A model generated the notes under the pieces. It was given only the letters and a program-made list of their open reading frames with translations, was not told where the DNA came from and made no database searches. The translations under genes and the position numbers were made by a program. From TA-21 sp036557405 (GTDB lineage: Archaea; Thermoproteota; Nitrososphaeria; Nitrososphaerales; Nitrososphaeraceae), in assembly GCA_036557405.1 (NCBI GenBank), contig DATBHO010000009.1:1-64000 (forward strand): DNA of 64,000 bases, given 5' to 3'. Positions 26,258 through 35,139 of this stretch are shown here, one piece after another. Within the stretch, counting starts at the first letter, position 1. Every line of letters begins with the position of its first letter.

Positions 26258-27310
26258 ATGAAAGTTGGAGTAATTGGCGCTTCGGGGTATGTCGGTGGGG
26301 AACTCTTACGCCTGTTGGTTGTTCATCCGGATGTTGAATTAAGTGTTTTAACTTCTAGACAGAATGCGGGAGAATATGTTCACAGAGTACATCCCAGTCT
26401 AAAGGGCTTCATAAATCTTACATTTTCACCGATGGAATTGGACAAGTTAGTAGATCAATGCGATCTAATATTTGTATCAGTTCCTCATGGTAACGCGTTG
26501 AATATAGTCAAGGATCTATACAATACTGGAATAAAAATCATAGATCTGTCGGCAGATTTCCGTCTAAAGAATGCAGATGATTATGTTAAATGGTATGGAT
26601 GGGAACATCCATTTCCTGATTTACTACCTAAATCTGTTTACGGTATACCTGAGATACGCAGAAATGAAATTAAAGTTGCACAGTTAGTATCTTGTCCTGG
26701 ATGTATGGCTGTCACATCGATTTTAGCATTAAAGCCTCTGGTGGAGAATAAATTGATTGACACTAATCATATAATAGTAGATAGTAAGATTGGCTCTTCT
26801 GGTGCTGGATCAAATGATAGTACTGGCACTCATCACGCGATGAGGTACGGAGTTATCCGGCCATACAAACCTTCAAAACATAGACACACGGGTGAAATAG
26901 AGCAAGAATTAAGCGTTATGTCCGGTAAAAAAATAAAGGTAAGTATGAGTCCACATGCCGTAAATCTTGTAAGAGGGATATTGACAACAAATCATGTATT
27001 TCTTAATTCACCAGTTTCCGAAATTGAGCTATGGAAAGTTTATAGAAACTCGTACAAGGATGAACCGTTCATTAGGTTAATCAGAGACAAGAAAGGACTC
27101 TATAAATTCCCAGATCCTAAATTTGTGGTCGGTTCCAATTTCTGTGACGTAGGTTTTGACATGGATGAAAATACAAACCGTATTGTAGCTCTTTCAGCAT
27201 CTGACAACTTGATGAAAGGAGCTGCAGGGTCTGCAATACAGAATATGAATCTTATGTGCGGATACGATGAAACTGACGGACTAAAGTACACACCATTAAC
27301 ACCAGTATGA
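26258..27310 (+). CDS. lysY: LysW-acyl-phosphate reductase (LysY/ArgC)
   Basis: An NADPH-dependent semialdehyde dehydrogenase of the ArgC fold. VGVIGASGYVGGELLRLL is the nucleotide-binding loop, and VSCPGCMAVTSILAL holds the catalytic Cys. SSGAGSNDSTGTHHAMR and PHAVNLVRGI are LysY-type. In archaea with one copy the enzyme reduces both LysW-glutamyl and LysW-aminoadipyl phosphates, and only one copy is seen here. ATG 26258 is chosen over TTG 26237 because GGAAG precedes it. A TATA-like ATATAACAAA at 26201-26210 may start a second transcript. Confidence 0.92.
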   Translation: MKVGVIGASGYVGGELLRLLVVHPDVELSVLTSRQNAGEYVHRVHPSLKGFINLTFSPMELDKLVDQCDLIFVSVPHGNALNIVKDLYNTGIKIIDLSADFRLKNADDYVKWYGWEHPFPDLLPKSVYGIPEIRRNEIKVAQLVSCPGCMAVTSILALKPLVENKLIDTNHIIVDSKIGSSGAGSNDSTGTHHAMRYGVIRPYKPSKHRHTGEIEQELSVMSGKKIKVSMSPHAVNLVRGILTTNHVFLNSPVSEIELWKVYRNSYKDEPFIRLIRDKKGLYKFPDPKFVVGSNFCDVGFDMDENTNRIVALSASDNLMKGAAGSAIQNMNLMCGYDETDGLKYTPLTPV

Positions 27311-28107
27311 TAGTCATAAAGTTTGGAGGGAGTGTACTTGATGCATTGCATCCATCAATAATTGAAGAAATAAGCAAAATTTCGTTAAACGAAAAAATGG
27401 TGCTAGTACATGGTGGTGGTAATGAAGTGACGAGTATGGCCACAAGGCTTGGAAAAGAACAAAAGTTTATCGTTTCACCCAGCGGGATTAGAAGTAGGTT
27501 TACGGATAAGGAAACTGCTGAGATTTTTACTATGGTAATGTCTGGGAAAATTAATAAGATAATAGTCAGGATGCTAGTGGAAGTAGGAATAAGGGCGGTA
27601 GGTATTTCAGGAATAGATAATAACACATTAAGAGCAAGAAGGAAAACGAAATTGACGGTATTAAATGAAAAGGGACGTAAAATGATTATCGAAGGAGGAT
27701 TTACAGGAAAAATTAGTTCTGTTGACACCTCTCTCTTGAACACCCTAATTGATGGCGGTTATCTGCCAGTTGTTTCGCCTATAGCACTGAGTGAAAATTA
27801 TGAATTTTTGAATGTAGATGGAGATAGAGCTGCAGCCTATATAGCTGGAAATTTGAAGGCGGATAAAGTAATTTTTCTAACTAATGTAAGCGGTTTGCAA
27901 TTGGATGACAATCTAATTAAAAAACTCACCTGTAATCAAGCAAAAGAATATCTGCCAAAGATAGGGTTTGGAATGGAAAAAAAAATATTGGCAAGTACAG
28001 AAGCCCTAATGTTAGGAGCTAAAGAAGTGATTGTATCATCAGGTAAAGTATCCAATCCTATTACTAGTGCGATGAATCATGTGAATTGTACGGTGATTTC
28101 AAATTGA
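27307..28107 (+). CDS. lysZ: LysW-aminoadipate/glutamate kinase (LysZ/ArgB)
   Basis: An acetylglutamate-kinase-family enzyme that phosphorylates the LysW-bound substrate. It has the N-terminal IKFGGSVL, the VLVHGGGNEV substrate loop, GISGIDNNTLRA, NVDGDRAAAYIAGNL and VIFLTNVSGL. The start ATG overlaps the reductase stop as ATGA, indicating translational coupling. It probably serves both arginine and lysine branches. Confidence 0.94.
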   Translation: MIVIKFGGSVLDALHPSIIEEISKISLNEKMVLVHGGGNEVTSMATRLGKEQKFIVSPSGIRSRFTDKETAEIFTMVMSGKINKIIVRMLVEVGIRAVGISGIDNNTLRARRKTKLTVLNEKGRKMIIEGGFTGKISSVDTSLLNTLIDGGYLPVVSPIALSENYEFLNVDGDRAAAYIAGNLKADKVIFLTNVSGLQLDDNLIKKLTCNQAKEYLPKIGFGMEKKILASTEALMLGAKEVIVSSGKVSNPITSAMNHVNCTVISN

Positions 28108-29291
28108 CCCTTAATGAAGATTCTTTTTTGATTAATCTCTATCAAAGATTTCCTATTAACCTTGATAGAGCACAAGATGCAACAATCTGGGACACCGATG
28201 GAAAGGAATACATTGATTGTATGGGTGGCTACGGGGTCGCTATCATAGGTCATTGCAACAAGGATGTTATTAATGCAATAACTTTCCAAATGAACAAGCT
28301 CATGGTATGTCATATGTCCACGTATAACGATAGCAGACTTCAGTTTCTGTCAAAATTGAATTCAATTGCGCCTGTTAATCTTGGGAGAATTTTCTTAAGT
28401 AATAGTGGTGCAGAATCTATAGAGGCAGCATTAAAATTCTCACGAAAATATTCACAAAAAACAGGAGTTATATCTATGCATGGTGGTTACCATGGAAAAA
28501 CTTTTGGTGCGTTGTCTGTAACTTACAATTCAAAATACCGTAAATCGTTTAATCCTTTATTAGAGGGGATAAAATTTGTACCTTTTGGTGATATATCTTC
28601 CCTTACTGAAGCTATTGACGAAAGCATTGGGACTGTAATTCTTGAACCAATTCAGGGAGAATCGGGAATAATTATGCCTCCGGAAGGTTATGTGAAGGAA
28701 GTGCGGGATATATGTACGGAAAAAAAAATAGTGTTGATCTTTGATGAAATACAGACTGGGCTTGGACGAACAGGGAAAATGTGGGCAGGTCAAAATTGGA
28801 GTTCTGTTCCTGATATAATGTGTATTGCAAAAGGTATTGCATCTGGGATTCCTACAGGAGTAACATTTGTCAAAGACGAAATAGCCAACTGTATGAACTT
28901 GGGGGAACATTCTTCGACATTTGCTGGAAACCCAATTTCATGTTCGGCGGGTAGTGCAACAATAGACGCAATTATTAAAGGCGATTTAGTAAGTAAAGCC
29001 TCAGATACAGGAACATACTTCAAAAGTAAGCTTCTTGAATTGAAGGATAAACACCCAATCATAAGAGATGTTAGAGGCTTGGGCATGATGCTGGCATTAG
29101 AATCACGTTTTGATGTAAGAGACATTTTAATGGATGGAATAAAAAATGGGCTTTTGATGTTATACTCTGGAAGAACAATAATACGACTACTTCCACCTCT
29201 AGTAATGATGAAAGGACAAGTAAGTAAAGCCATTGAGATCTTGGATGCGATTTTAAGTGAAGAGGAGAAAAGACGCAATGTCAAAAGATAA
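28104..29291 (+). CDS. lysJ: LysW-semialdehyde aminotransferase (LysJ/ArgD)
   Basis: A class III PLP aminotransferase. DCMGGYGVAIIGHC, SNSGAESIEAALKFSRKY, GGYHGKTFGALSVTYN, LIFDEIQTGLGRTGKMWA and the PLP lysine in CIAKGIASG are all present. It transfers the amino group to LysW-bound semialdehydes. TTG 28104 overlaps the kinase stop as TTGA and gives an N-terminus of normal length. A TTG at 28086 is the longest possible start. Confidence 0.94.
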   Translation: MTLNEDSFLINLYQRFPINLDRAQDATIWDTDGKEYIDCMGGYGVAIIGHCNKDVINAITFQMNKLMVCHMSTYNDSRLQFLSKLNSIAPVNLGRIFLSNSGAESIEAALKFSRKYSQKTGVISMHGGYHGKTFGALSVTYNSKYRKSFNPLLEGIKFVPFGDISSLTEAIDESIGTVILEPIQGESGIIMPPEGYVKEVRDICTEKKIVLIFDEIQTGLGRTGKMWAGQNWSSVPDIMCIAKGIASGIPTGVTFVKDEIANCMNLGEHSSTFAGNPISCSAGSATIDAIIKGDLVSKASDTGTYFKSKLLELKDKHPIIRDVRGLGMMLALESRFDVRDILMDGIKNGLLMLYSGRTIIRLLPPLVMMKGQVSKAIEILDAILSEEEKRRNVKR

Positions 29292-29700
29292 TGAATTTGA
29301 TAAGCGAATCCTTGAGATCTTGCGGATTGATTCTAGAAAATCATTTGTGGATATAGGAAAAGAACTGGGTCTGTCGGAATCAGCAATAAGACGAAGGGTT
29401 AAGAACCTAATTGATGATGGTTCGATCTCTAGATTTACAATAGAAGAGAATGCAAACAAAAAGACCAGTGCAATAACCTTACTTTCGGTAGCTTCTACAA
29501 ATGACACTAATTCGGTAGCCTCAAAACTTCAGATCGTTCCGGGAGTTCAAATCATTTATGAAATAACTGGGCAATATGATATAGCAGTAATAATATCAGC
29601 CAATACAATCAACGAAATCAACAGTAGTATTGACGACATCAGGCGGATTGAAGGTGTATCTAATACTGATACTGTCATTATTCTAAGGACACTAACATAA
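29278..29700 (+). CDS. Lrp/AsnC-family regulator (LysM-like)
   Basis: An N-terminal winged helix (DIGKELGLSESAIRRRVKNL) is followed by a RAM ligand-binding domain (GVQIIYEITGQYDIAVIISA), 140 residues in all. ATG 29278 lies within the aminotransferase end and follows a GAGGAG Shine-Dalgarno. By position it matches LysM of Sulfolobales, an Lrp-type regulator of lysine genes, so local control by lysine or arginine is likely but inferred. Confidence 0.88.
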   Translation: MSKDNEFDKRILEILRIDSRKSFVDIGKELGLSESAIRRRVKNLIDDGSISRFTIEENANKKTSAITLLSVASTNDTNSVASKLQIVPGVQIIYEITGQYDIAVIISANTINEINSSIDDIRRIEGVSNTDTVIILRTLT

Positions 29701-29762
29701 GTTATTGGATTCTAGCCGAAAAGGTTTATATTGTAATCGAAATAAGTTCTAAACTAACAAAA

Positions 29763-30956
29763 ATGTCACTAAATTCGGATGACCCTAATCATTTTGCGAA
29801 CATATACAACCAAACATTGACGAATAAAGATATTAAGATACTTGATTCAACACTTCGTGAAGGTGAGCAGCATCCTGGGGTTTCATTCACAAACAAACAA
29901 AGAATACAGATTGCTTGGTTGTTAGATTCGTTCGGTGTAAATCAAATAGAAATTAGTCCTGTTGTTTCCAACGATCATTTCGAAGCGACTAAAACTATAA
30001 TCAAACAGGGTTTGAAGGCAGATATTTTAGCTCATGTAAGGGCACTAAAATCTGATGTCGAAGTCGCAATTGACTGTAATGCGACTTGGGTTGCAACCTA
30101 CATGGGAATTTCAGACATACACCTTGCTACGAAACTAAAGATTTCGAGAGAAGAGGCGAAAATTAGAGCTCTTGAAGTTGCAGACTTTATTAAATCAAAT
30201 GGATTAAAATCTCGTTTTACTATGGAGGACGCAAGTAGAACGGATCCGTTATTTCTTATCGAAATGTGCAAAGAGATGAATTCCAGAGGTATTGAAAGAA
30301 TAAGCATACCAGATACTGTGGGGATCATGCGTCCACATGGTATGTACAACTTGGTAAAGATGGTGTATGACAAAATTGATACCAAAGTTTCATCACTCGA
30401 TGTTCATTGTCATAATGATGTTGGACTTGCTCTGGCCAACGCACTTGCAGGGTGTGAAGCTGGAGCCAATCAAATTCACACAACCATTGATGGATTTGGC
30501 GAACGGACTGGAATTCCCTCTTTAGCAGAAACAGCGGTGGCTTTAACTGTAATATATAGAATTCCCAATGATTTTAGGTTACACATGTTAAAGGATCTAT
30601 CAAGGACGATAGTAGATTATACGCACATAGAAACTCCAGAATCCAAACCTATAGTTGGAGAAAGTGCGTACAAACATAAGGCAGGTACACACTTGGCTGC
30701 AATTTTACAAAATCCGTCAGCATATGAAATACTTGAACCACGACTAGTTGGAAATAGAAGAAAAATTGTTTTTGGAGGATTAGCTGGCAAGAATGGTGCT
30801 GCCTACTTGCTTTCTTTATTGGGTCTTGAATCGACAAAAGTTGAGGCAGAAAAAATGGCCAAGGGTTTGAAAGAACTCCGGATGGGGGATATCCTTGAGT
30901 TATATCTTGATGAAAGATTAGAAAGAAAAATACTTAACGATGCAGTGTCAAAGTAG
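29763..30956 (+). CDS. lysS: Homocitrate synthase
   Basis: Condenses 2-oxoglutarate with acetyl-CoA, the first step of the aminoadipate route to lysine. The DRE-TIM barrel motif is LDSTLREGEQHPGVSF (metal-binding Asp, catalytic Arg and Glu). LDVHCHNDVGLALANAL gives the metal His pair, and GFGERTGIPSLAE is the family C-terminal signature. Its own TATA box (TTTATATT at 29725-29732) suggests a separate promoter for the lysine-specific half of the cluster. Confidence 0.9.
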   Translation: MSLNSDDPNHFANIYNQTLTNKDIKILDSTLREGEQHPGVSFTNKQRIQIAWLLDSFGVNQIEISPVVSNDHFEATKTIIKQGLKADILAHVRALKSDVEVAIDCNATWVATYMGISDIHLATKLKISREEAKIRALEVADFIKSNGLKSRFTMEDASRTDPLFLIEMCKEMNSRGIERISIPDTVGIMRPHGMYNLVKMVYDKIDTKVSSLDVHCHNDVGLALANALAGCEAGANQIHTTIDGFGERTGIPSLAETAVALTVIYRIPNDFRLHMLKDLSRTIVDYTHIETPESKPIVGESAYKHKAGTHLAAILQNPSAYEILEPRLVGNRRKIVFGGLAGKNGAAYLLSLLGLESTKVEAEKMAKGLKELRMGDILELYLDERLERKILNDAVSK

Positions 30957-30967
30957 AGGAGATAGAA

Positions 30968-31135
30968 ATGATAAAATGTGCTGAATGTGATGCAGAGATC
31001 AAGATTCCCAGTGATGCAATGGAAAATGAAATTGTTACATGTCCTGATTGCGGTGCCAGTTACGAATTAATTAAATCAAACAATGGGTTTGCCATCAGGC
31101 CTGCGCAATCTGTTGGAGAGGATTGGGGGGAGTGA
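30968..31135 (+). CDS. lysW: LysW amino-group carrier protein, copy 2
   Basis: A 55-residue carrier with zinc ribbon C4-x2-C7 and VTCPDCGASYE, and the canonical C-terminal EDWGE whose last Glu is conjugated to substrate. It lies 11 bases after homocitrate synthase, and its stop overlaps the next ligase start as GTGA. It is the probable lysine-branch carrier. The contrast with copy 1, which ends in Gln, is the main point of interest. Confidence 0.95.
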   Translation: MIKCAECDAEIKIPSDAMENEIVTCPDCGASYELIKSNNGFAIRPAQSVGEDWGE

Positions 31136-32001
31136 AACGGAATAACAATAAAACTTCTTTTTTCATTCTTTATGATCAACTGAGATGGGAAGAAAAATCA
31201 TTAATCGAAGCAGCGAAAAAAAAAGATATTAAATTTGAATTAATTAATTGTAGAGAAAATTCAATTGAGCTGGACAAGCCTAGACCTAACTATCATAACG
31301 ACATCATTTTACAGCGATGTGTGAGTTATTATAATAATTTGCATTCTACTGCAGCCTTTGAGGGCCTTGGAGCTAAGATGATAAATTCCCTTCATACCGC
31401 GATAATGTGTGGAAATAAACTGTTTACTCACATGGAACTGTCTAAATCAGGCATAGCCACCCCAAAAGCATTTTGCGCCTTCTCAAATCAGTCTGCGATG
31501 AATATCCTAAATAAGAACGGATATCCAAAAGTTATCAAACCTGTGGTTGGAAGTTGGGGAAGAATGATCGCCCTATTAAAAGACAAAGAAGCAGCAGAAG
31601 CAGTAATAGAAGACAGAGAGCACATGTACCCGTTATATCATGTATATTATTTTGAAGAATTTGTAAAAAGACCTCCCAGAGACATCAGGTGTATTGTTGT
31701 AGGAGAGAAGGTAGTGGCGGCAATTTATAGGTACTCCGACAAAAATGAATGGAAAACTAATATGGCTCTTGGAGGGAAGGCAGAACCTTGCAAGGTAACA
31801 AACGAAATGGAAGATCTCTGTTTAAGAGCAACAAGAACCATGAAGGGTGAGATACTGGGAGTAGATTTAATGGAAAGCGATAAGAAAGGTCTCCTAGTAC
31901 ATGAAGTAAACAATACTACAGAGTTCAAGAATACGGTAAGAGTTACTGAGATAAATATTCCTTCCCTCATCATAGACCATCTGGTAAACTCTAACAAATA
32001 A
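31132..32001 (+). CDS. lysX: ATP-grasp LysX (alpha-aminoadipate-LysW ligase)
   Basis: A 289-residue ATP-grasp ligase: NDIILQRCVSYYNNLHS, KPVVGSWGRMIALL, DIRCIVVGEKVVAAIYRYSDKNEWKTN and VHEVNNTTEFKNTVRVTEINI. The EFKN...T-x-x-x-I-P ending resembles Thermus LysX as I recall it. With lysS upstream and lysK downstream, aminoadipate is the likely substrate. GTG 31132 (GTGA overlap with lysW-2) is preferred to TTG 31123. Confidence 0.87.
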   Translation: MKRNNNKTSFFILYDQLRWEEKSLIEAAKKKDIKFELINCRENSIELDKPRPNYHNDIILQRCVSYYNNLHSTAAFEGLGAKMINSLHTAIMCGNKLFTHMELSKSGIATPKAFCAFSNQSAMNILNKNGYPKVIKPVVGSWGRMIALLKDKEAAEAVIEDREHMYPLYHVYYFEEFVKRPPRDIRCIVVGEKVVAAIYRYSDKNEWKTNMALGGKAEPCKVTNEMEDLCLRATRTMKGEILGVDLMESDKKGLLVHEVNNTTEFKNTVRVTEINIPSLIIDHLVNSNK

Positions 32002-32010
32002 TCAGTAAAA

Positions 32011-33135
32011 TTGGTTTCCTCAGCTTATGCTATCGAATTATTGAAAAGAGCCCTTGAGATATATACTCCGTCCCGATCAGAGGCACAACTTGCCAATTTG
32101 ATCAAGGAAAAATGTTTGGATGATCTGGGCTTCGAAAAAGTAAATATTGACAGTGTTGGAAATGTAATTGCAACTAAGGGAAATGGAACCCCAAGAATTC
32201 TCTTGTGTGGTCATATGGACACCGTTCCAGGACAGATACCCGTAAGAATTGATTCTGGTTTTCTCTTTGGAAGAGGAGCTTCTGATGCCAAGGCGCCGCT
32301 CATATCCATGCTTCTGGCGTGCTCAGAATTCAAGCAAAGCGGGACTATCATATTTGCAGGTGTTGTGGATGAAGAAGGAAACGCGACTGGTATTAAGGAG
32401 TTGGTCAAAAATAATCTGTCTATTGACTACGCAATATTTGGAGAACCTAGTGGAATTAATAGAATAACTATATCTTATAAAGGAAGGGTGGCATTAAAAC
32501 TTACATGTGACGTCCTTGATAGTGCACATGCAAGCGCTCCTTGGTTGTCAAAGAATTCTATTGAAGAGGTCTTTGAAGTTTGGAAATTACTTAGCGCCGA
32601 AATTTCAACAAAATATGACAAAACTGACAAGAAGAGCAAATCGGTGAGTCTCAGCCTTACTGAAATATCAGGGGGCTCAAGTCATAATGTTACACCCCAA
32701 AAATGCAAGATCACTATTGACATGAGAGTCCCAAATGGAGTAAAGTGCCTTGAGATATTGGATTATTTGGACAATTCGATAAAAAATATTTCCGAAATAA
32801 GAAAAGTGAAAATAACTTACAGGATTGAAGATATGACAGAACCGTTTGAAGCAGATAATTCTTCTCCGTTAGTCAGAGCCCTTTCACTTTCGATATTAGA
32901 TGTATGCAAGGTTCGTCCGGTATTACTAAGGAAAACTGGCACTGGAGACATGAACGTTTTAGGTAATTCGTTAAATATTCCTGTCGTAACTTACGGACCC
33001 GGAGAGCCGCATGTGTCACATTCTAAGGATGAAAGAGTCGAAATACAGTCATACCTAACAAGTATAGAAATCTATAATAGAGCACTTTTCCACACTTCAA
33101 GGCTACATCATAATATGGGCAAACGGATCAGATGA
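32011..33135 (+). CDS. lysK: LysW-lysine/LysW-ornithine hydrolase (LysK)
   Basis: An M20-family metallopeptidase that releases lysine or ornithine from LysW. LLCGHMDTVPG and GRGASDAKAPL supply the first metal ligands, VVDEEGNATG the catalytic Glu pair, FGEPSG another ligand, and the C-terminal GPGEPHVSHSKDE the last His. A lid/dimerisation domain lies between. TTG 32011 starts ten bases after lysX. There is one copy, so it probably finishes both pathways. Confidence 0.92.
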   Translation: MVSSAYAIELLKRALEIYTPSRSEAQLANLIKEKCLDDLGFEKVNIDSVGNVIATKGNGTPRILLCGHMDTVPGQIPVRIDSGFLFGRGASDAKAPLISMLLACSEFKQSGTIIFAGVVDEEGNATGIKELVKNNLSIDYAIFGEPSGINRITISYKGRVALKLTCDVLDSAHASAPWLSKNSIEEVFEVWKLLSAEISTKYDKTDKKSKSVSLSLTEISGGSSHNVTPQKCKITIDMRVPNGVKCLEILDYLDNSIKNISEIRKVKITYRIEDMTEPFEADNSSPLVRALSLSILDVCKVRPVLLRKTGTGDMNVLGNSLNIPVVTYGPGEPHVSHSKDERVEIQSYLTSIEIYNRALFHTSRLHHNMGKRIR

Positions 33136-33144
33136 ATTATTGAT

Positions 33145-34194
33145 ATGTTGTGTTTGGTTGGGACTGGAATTTATGACACTGTTGAAATGTCGTATTCAAT
33201 AGAAGTATTGAAGATTTGCGACAGGATATATCTTGAAAGATTTACATCACCAATTTCTGAGAATTTTATCAACAATGTCAAATCGATCCTCGGACAAGGA
33301 AAAAAAATCGAGGTTGTAAAGAGATGGTTTGTAGAAGATGGAAGACAGATATTGGATGAATCGAAGACACTAAATGTAGGATTGGTAAGTTATGGGGATC
33401 CAACTATTGCAACAACTTTTACAGAATTAAGAATAAGAGCGCTGAAAAACAACATTAATGTCAAAATCGTACATGCTGCTTCTGGAATAACATCACTTAT
33501 CGGTGAATGTGGTTTACAAATCTACAAAATAGGGAAACTTGTTACTATGATGCAAGAAAAGCAATCAGCAATAAGTGTGTACTCAACTATATTTAGCAAC
33601 CTGAATATGAATTGTCATACAATTATCCTCACTGAATATAGACAAGAAGAGGATGGCTCAGAATTTTTCTTGAAACCAAATTACGTAATGTCAAAACTGC
33701 TTGAAGTAGAAGGAGACATTAAGTATGATATTATTTCAGAAGATTCCTATTTGATTGTTGTATCTAGAATTGGCACAAATGACCAAAGAATAGTAAGTGG
33801 CAAAATTAAATCGCTAATTGATTTAGAGTACGAGAGAGGTCCGCATTCCATTATATTTCCCGCCAAATTTCATTTTACTGAGGAAGAAGCGATTTTGAAT
33901 TTGACTGAAATTATTGATAGACCTATTGATAATAGGAGGAATATAAAAAATGTCTCCGATTATATGCTCAATAAATATGAACCAATGATCCGCAATCAAA
34001 TCAGGCAAATTAGAGAAACATTGAGTTCAAAAAAGGAAAACAAGGTACAACTAGAACTGCTTGACAATGCTGAATTTTATTTGGATGACGCGATTCAATT
34101 CTCAAGACAAGGAAGAAAGGAACTTTCGATATTATCAGTTGGATACGCAGATGGATTGATTGATTCAATAAAACAAATATTAGGATTAGAATAG
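33145..34194 (+). CDS. dph5: Diphthine synthase Dph5 with C-terminal DUF357-like domain
   Basis: Residues 1-255 are the SAM-dependent methyltransferase that builds diphthamide on EF-2. LVGTGIYDTVEMSYSIEVLK, the LVSYGDPTIATTFTELRIRA segment and VKIVHAASGITSLIGECGLQ are clear. The protein is 349 residues, about 90 longer than usual. The extra part (about 285-349) reads as helices with AEFYLDDAIQFSRQGRKELS and VGYADGLIDSIKQILG, the pattern of DUF357. It begins nine bases after lysK and may be read through from the cluster. Confidence 0.9.
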   Translation: MLCLVGTGIYDTVEMSYSIEVLKICDRIYLERFTSPISENFINNVKSILGQGKKIEVVKRWFVEDGRQILDESKTLNVGLVSYGDPTIATTFTELRIRALKNNINVKIVHAASGITSLIGECGLQIYKIGKLVTMMQEKQSAISVYSTIFSNLNMNCHTIILTEYRQEEDGSEFFLKPNYVMSKLLEVEGDIKYDIISEDSYLIVVSRIGTNDQRIVSGKIKSLIDLEYERGPHSIIFPAKFHFTEEEAILNLTEIIDRPIDNRRNIKNVSDYMLNKYEPMIRNQIRQIRETLSSKKENKVQLELLDNAEFYLDDAIQFSRQGRKELSILSVGYADGLIDSIKQILGLE

Positions 34195-34404
34195 TATCTA
34201 AGCACTAATCCTGTTTAAAAACAACAGACACCTATTATGCAGTAATTACCAAGTAATTTACTACAAATAGTAATAAACAAGTCTCAACCAAATCACTTTC
34301 GGTCCACTGCATTACGAAAAGTCTATTTTCACCGGACTGATATATATCTTTAACACATTATTCGATTTCATAATTTTTTTATAAGGGATAAGTAAACATT
34401 AATC
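34195..34404. other. Intergenic region before the CHRD gene
   Basis: About 210 bases. Nothing is recognised except the TTTTTATAAG promoter box at about 34376-34385. Confidence 0.4.
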
Positions 34405-35037
34405 ATGAATAAATCAGGCTTTCTAATAGCTGTTATTGTATCAGTTTGGACGTTCATTTTGATGAGTAATATTACTTTTGCAGAGGTTAGTTTTCGGGCA
34501 AATTTGACAGGCGATGCAGAAGTGCCTCCTCTATTCAGCGTCTCAGATGGAAGCGCTCTTATAGATGGTAACGATAGTAGTCTCAGATACCTGATAAATG
34601 TTTCCTCTCTGGACAAAGTTACAGGCGCATTCCTTTACAAAGGAGGAGACTCAGAAAATGGTCAAGTGCTTGTTTCATTATTGAATTTAACCAAACCTTC
34701 AGGAGTTACTGACGGTAAGCTGGTCGAAGGGACTATAAATTCTTCAAGTATCATACCGACATTAGCAAATCTAACTACGAAAATTACAATATCTGTACCT
34801 GCTTCTGGGAATTTGACTAACATGACATCAGCTGTACCTGCTTCTGGGAATTTGACTAACATGACATCAGCTGTACCTGCTTCTGGGAATTTGACTAACA
34901 TGACATCAGCTCTCCCCACTAGTAAATTAGATGTATTGATCGACCTTATGAACAAAAATATGACGTACATCAATATCCATACCTCGAAATTTCCCGAGGG
35001 AGAATTAAGAGGCACCTTGACAAATTCAACGGGATAA
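34405..35037 (+). CDS. Secreted CHRD-domain protein with sequon repeats
   Basis: A signal peptide (residues 1-26, ending near SNITFA) is followed by a CHRD domain: FRANLTGDAEVPP at the start, LRYLINVSSLDKVTGAFLYKG, and the closing YINIHTSKFPEGELRGTL. CHRD domains occur in extracellular proteins of unsettled function. Between the halves is a threefold repeat of 13 residues rich in N-x-T sequons, probably a glycosylated loop. ATG 34405 is about 25 nt after TTTTTATAAG, a leaderless promoter. Confidence 0.87.
   Translation: MNKSGFLIAVIVSVWTFILMSNITFAEVSFRANLTGDAEVPPLFSVSDGSALIDGNDSSLRYLINVSSLDKVTGAFLYKGGDSENGQVLVSLLNLTKPSGVTDGKLVEGTINSSSIIPTLANLTTKITISVPASGNLTNMTSAVPASGNLTNMTSAVPASGNLTNMTSALPTSKLDVLIDLMNKNMTYINIHTSKFPEGELRGTLTNSTG
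34795..34911 (+). repeat. Three perfect 39-bp tandem repeats inside the CHRD gene
   Basis: Copies at 34795-34833, 34834-34872 and 34873-34911 are identical at every base. Each encodes VPASGNLTNMTSA, so each adds two overlapping-range N-x-T sequons. The perfect identity implies recent expansion or ongoing copy-number change. Confidence 0.95.
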
Positions 35038-35139
35038 CTATATTTTGAATAGAAATTCTTTCAAAAGATAGTAAAACCTGACCCAAAAGTAGAATCACCG
35101 AACAAAAGAATTTATGATAACTTTAATCATTTTATAATA

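Noticed and set aside
34795..34911. Tandem repeats considered as a CRISPR array
   Set aside because: Repeats are directly adjacent with no spacers and are in frame inside a secreted protein gene.
34662..35015. Minus-strand frame over the CHRD repeats
   Set aside because: It is the shadow of the 39-bp repeats. Its apparent internal repeat is just their reverse complement.
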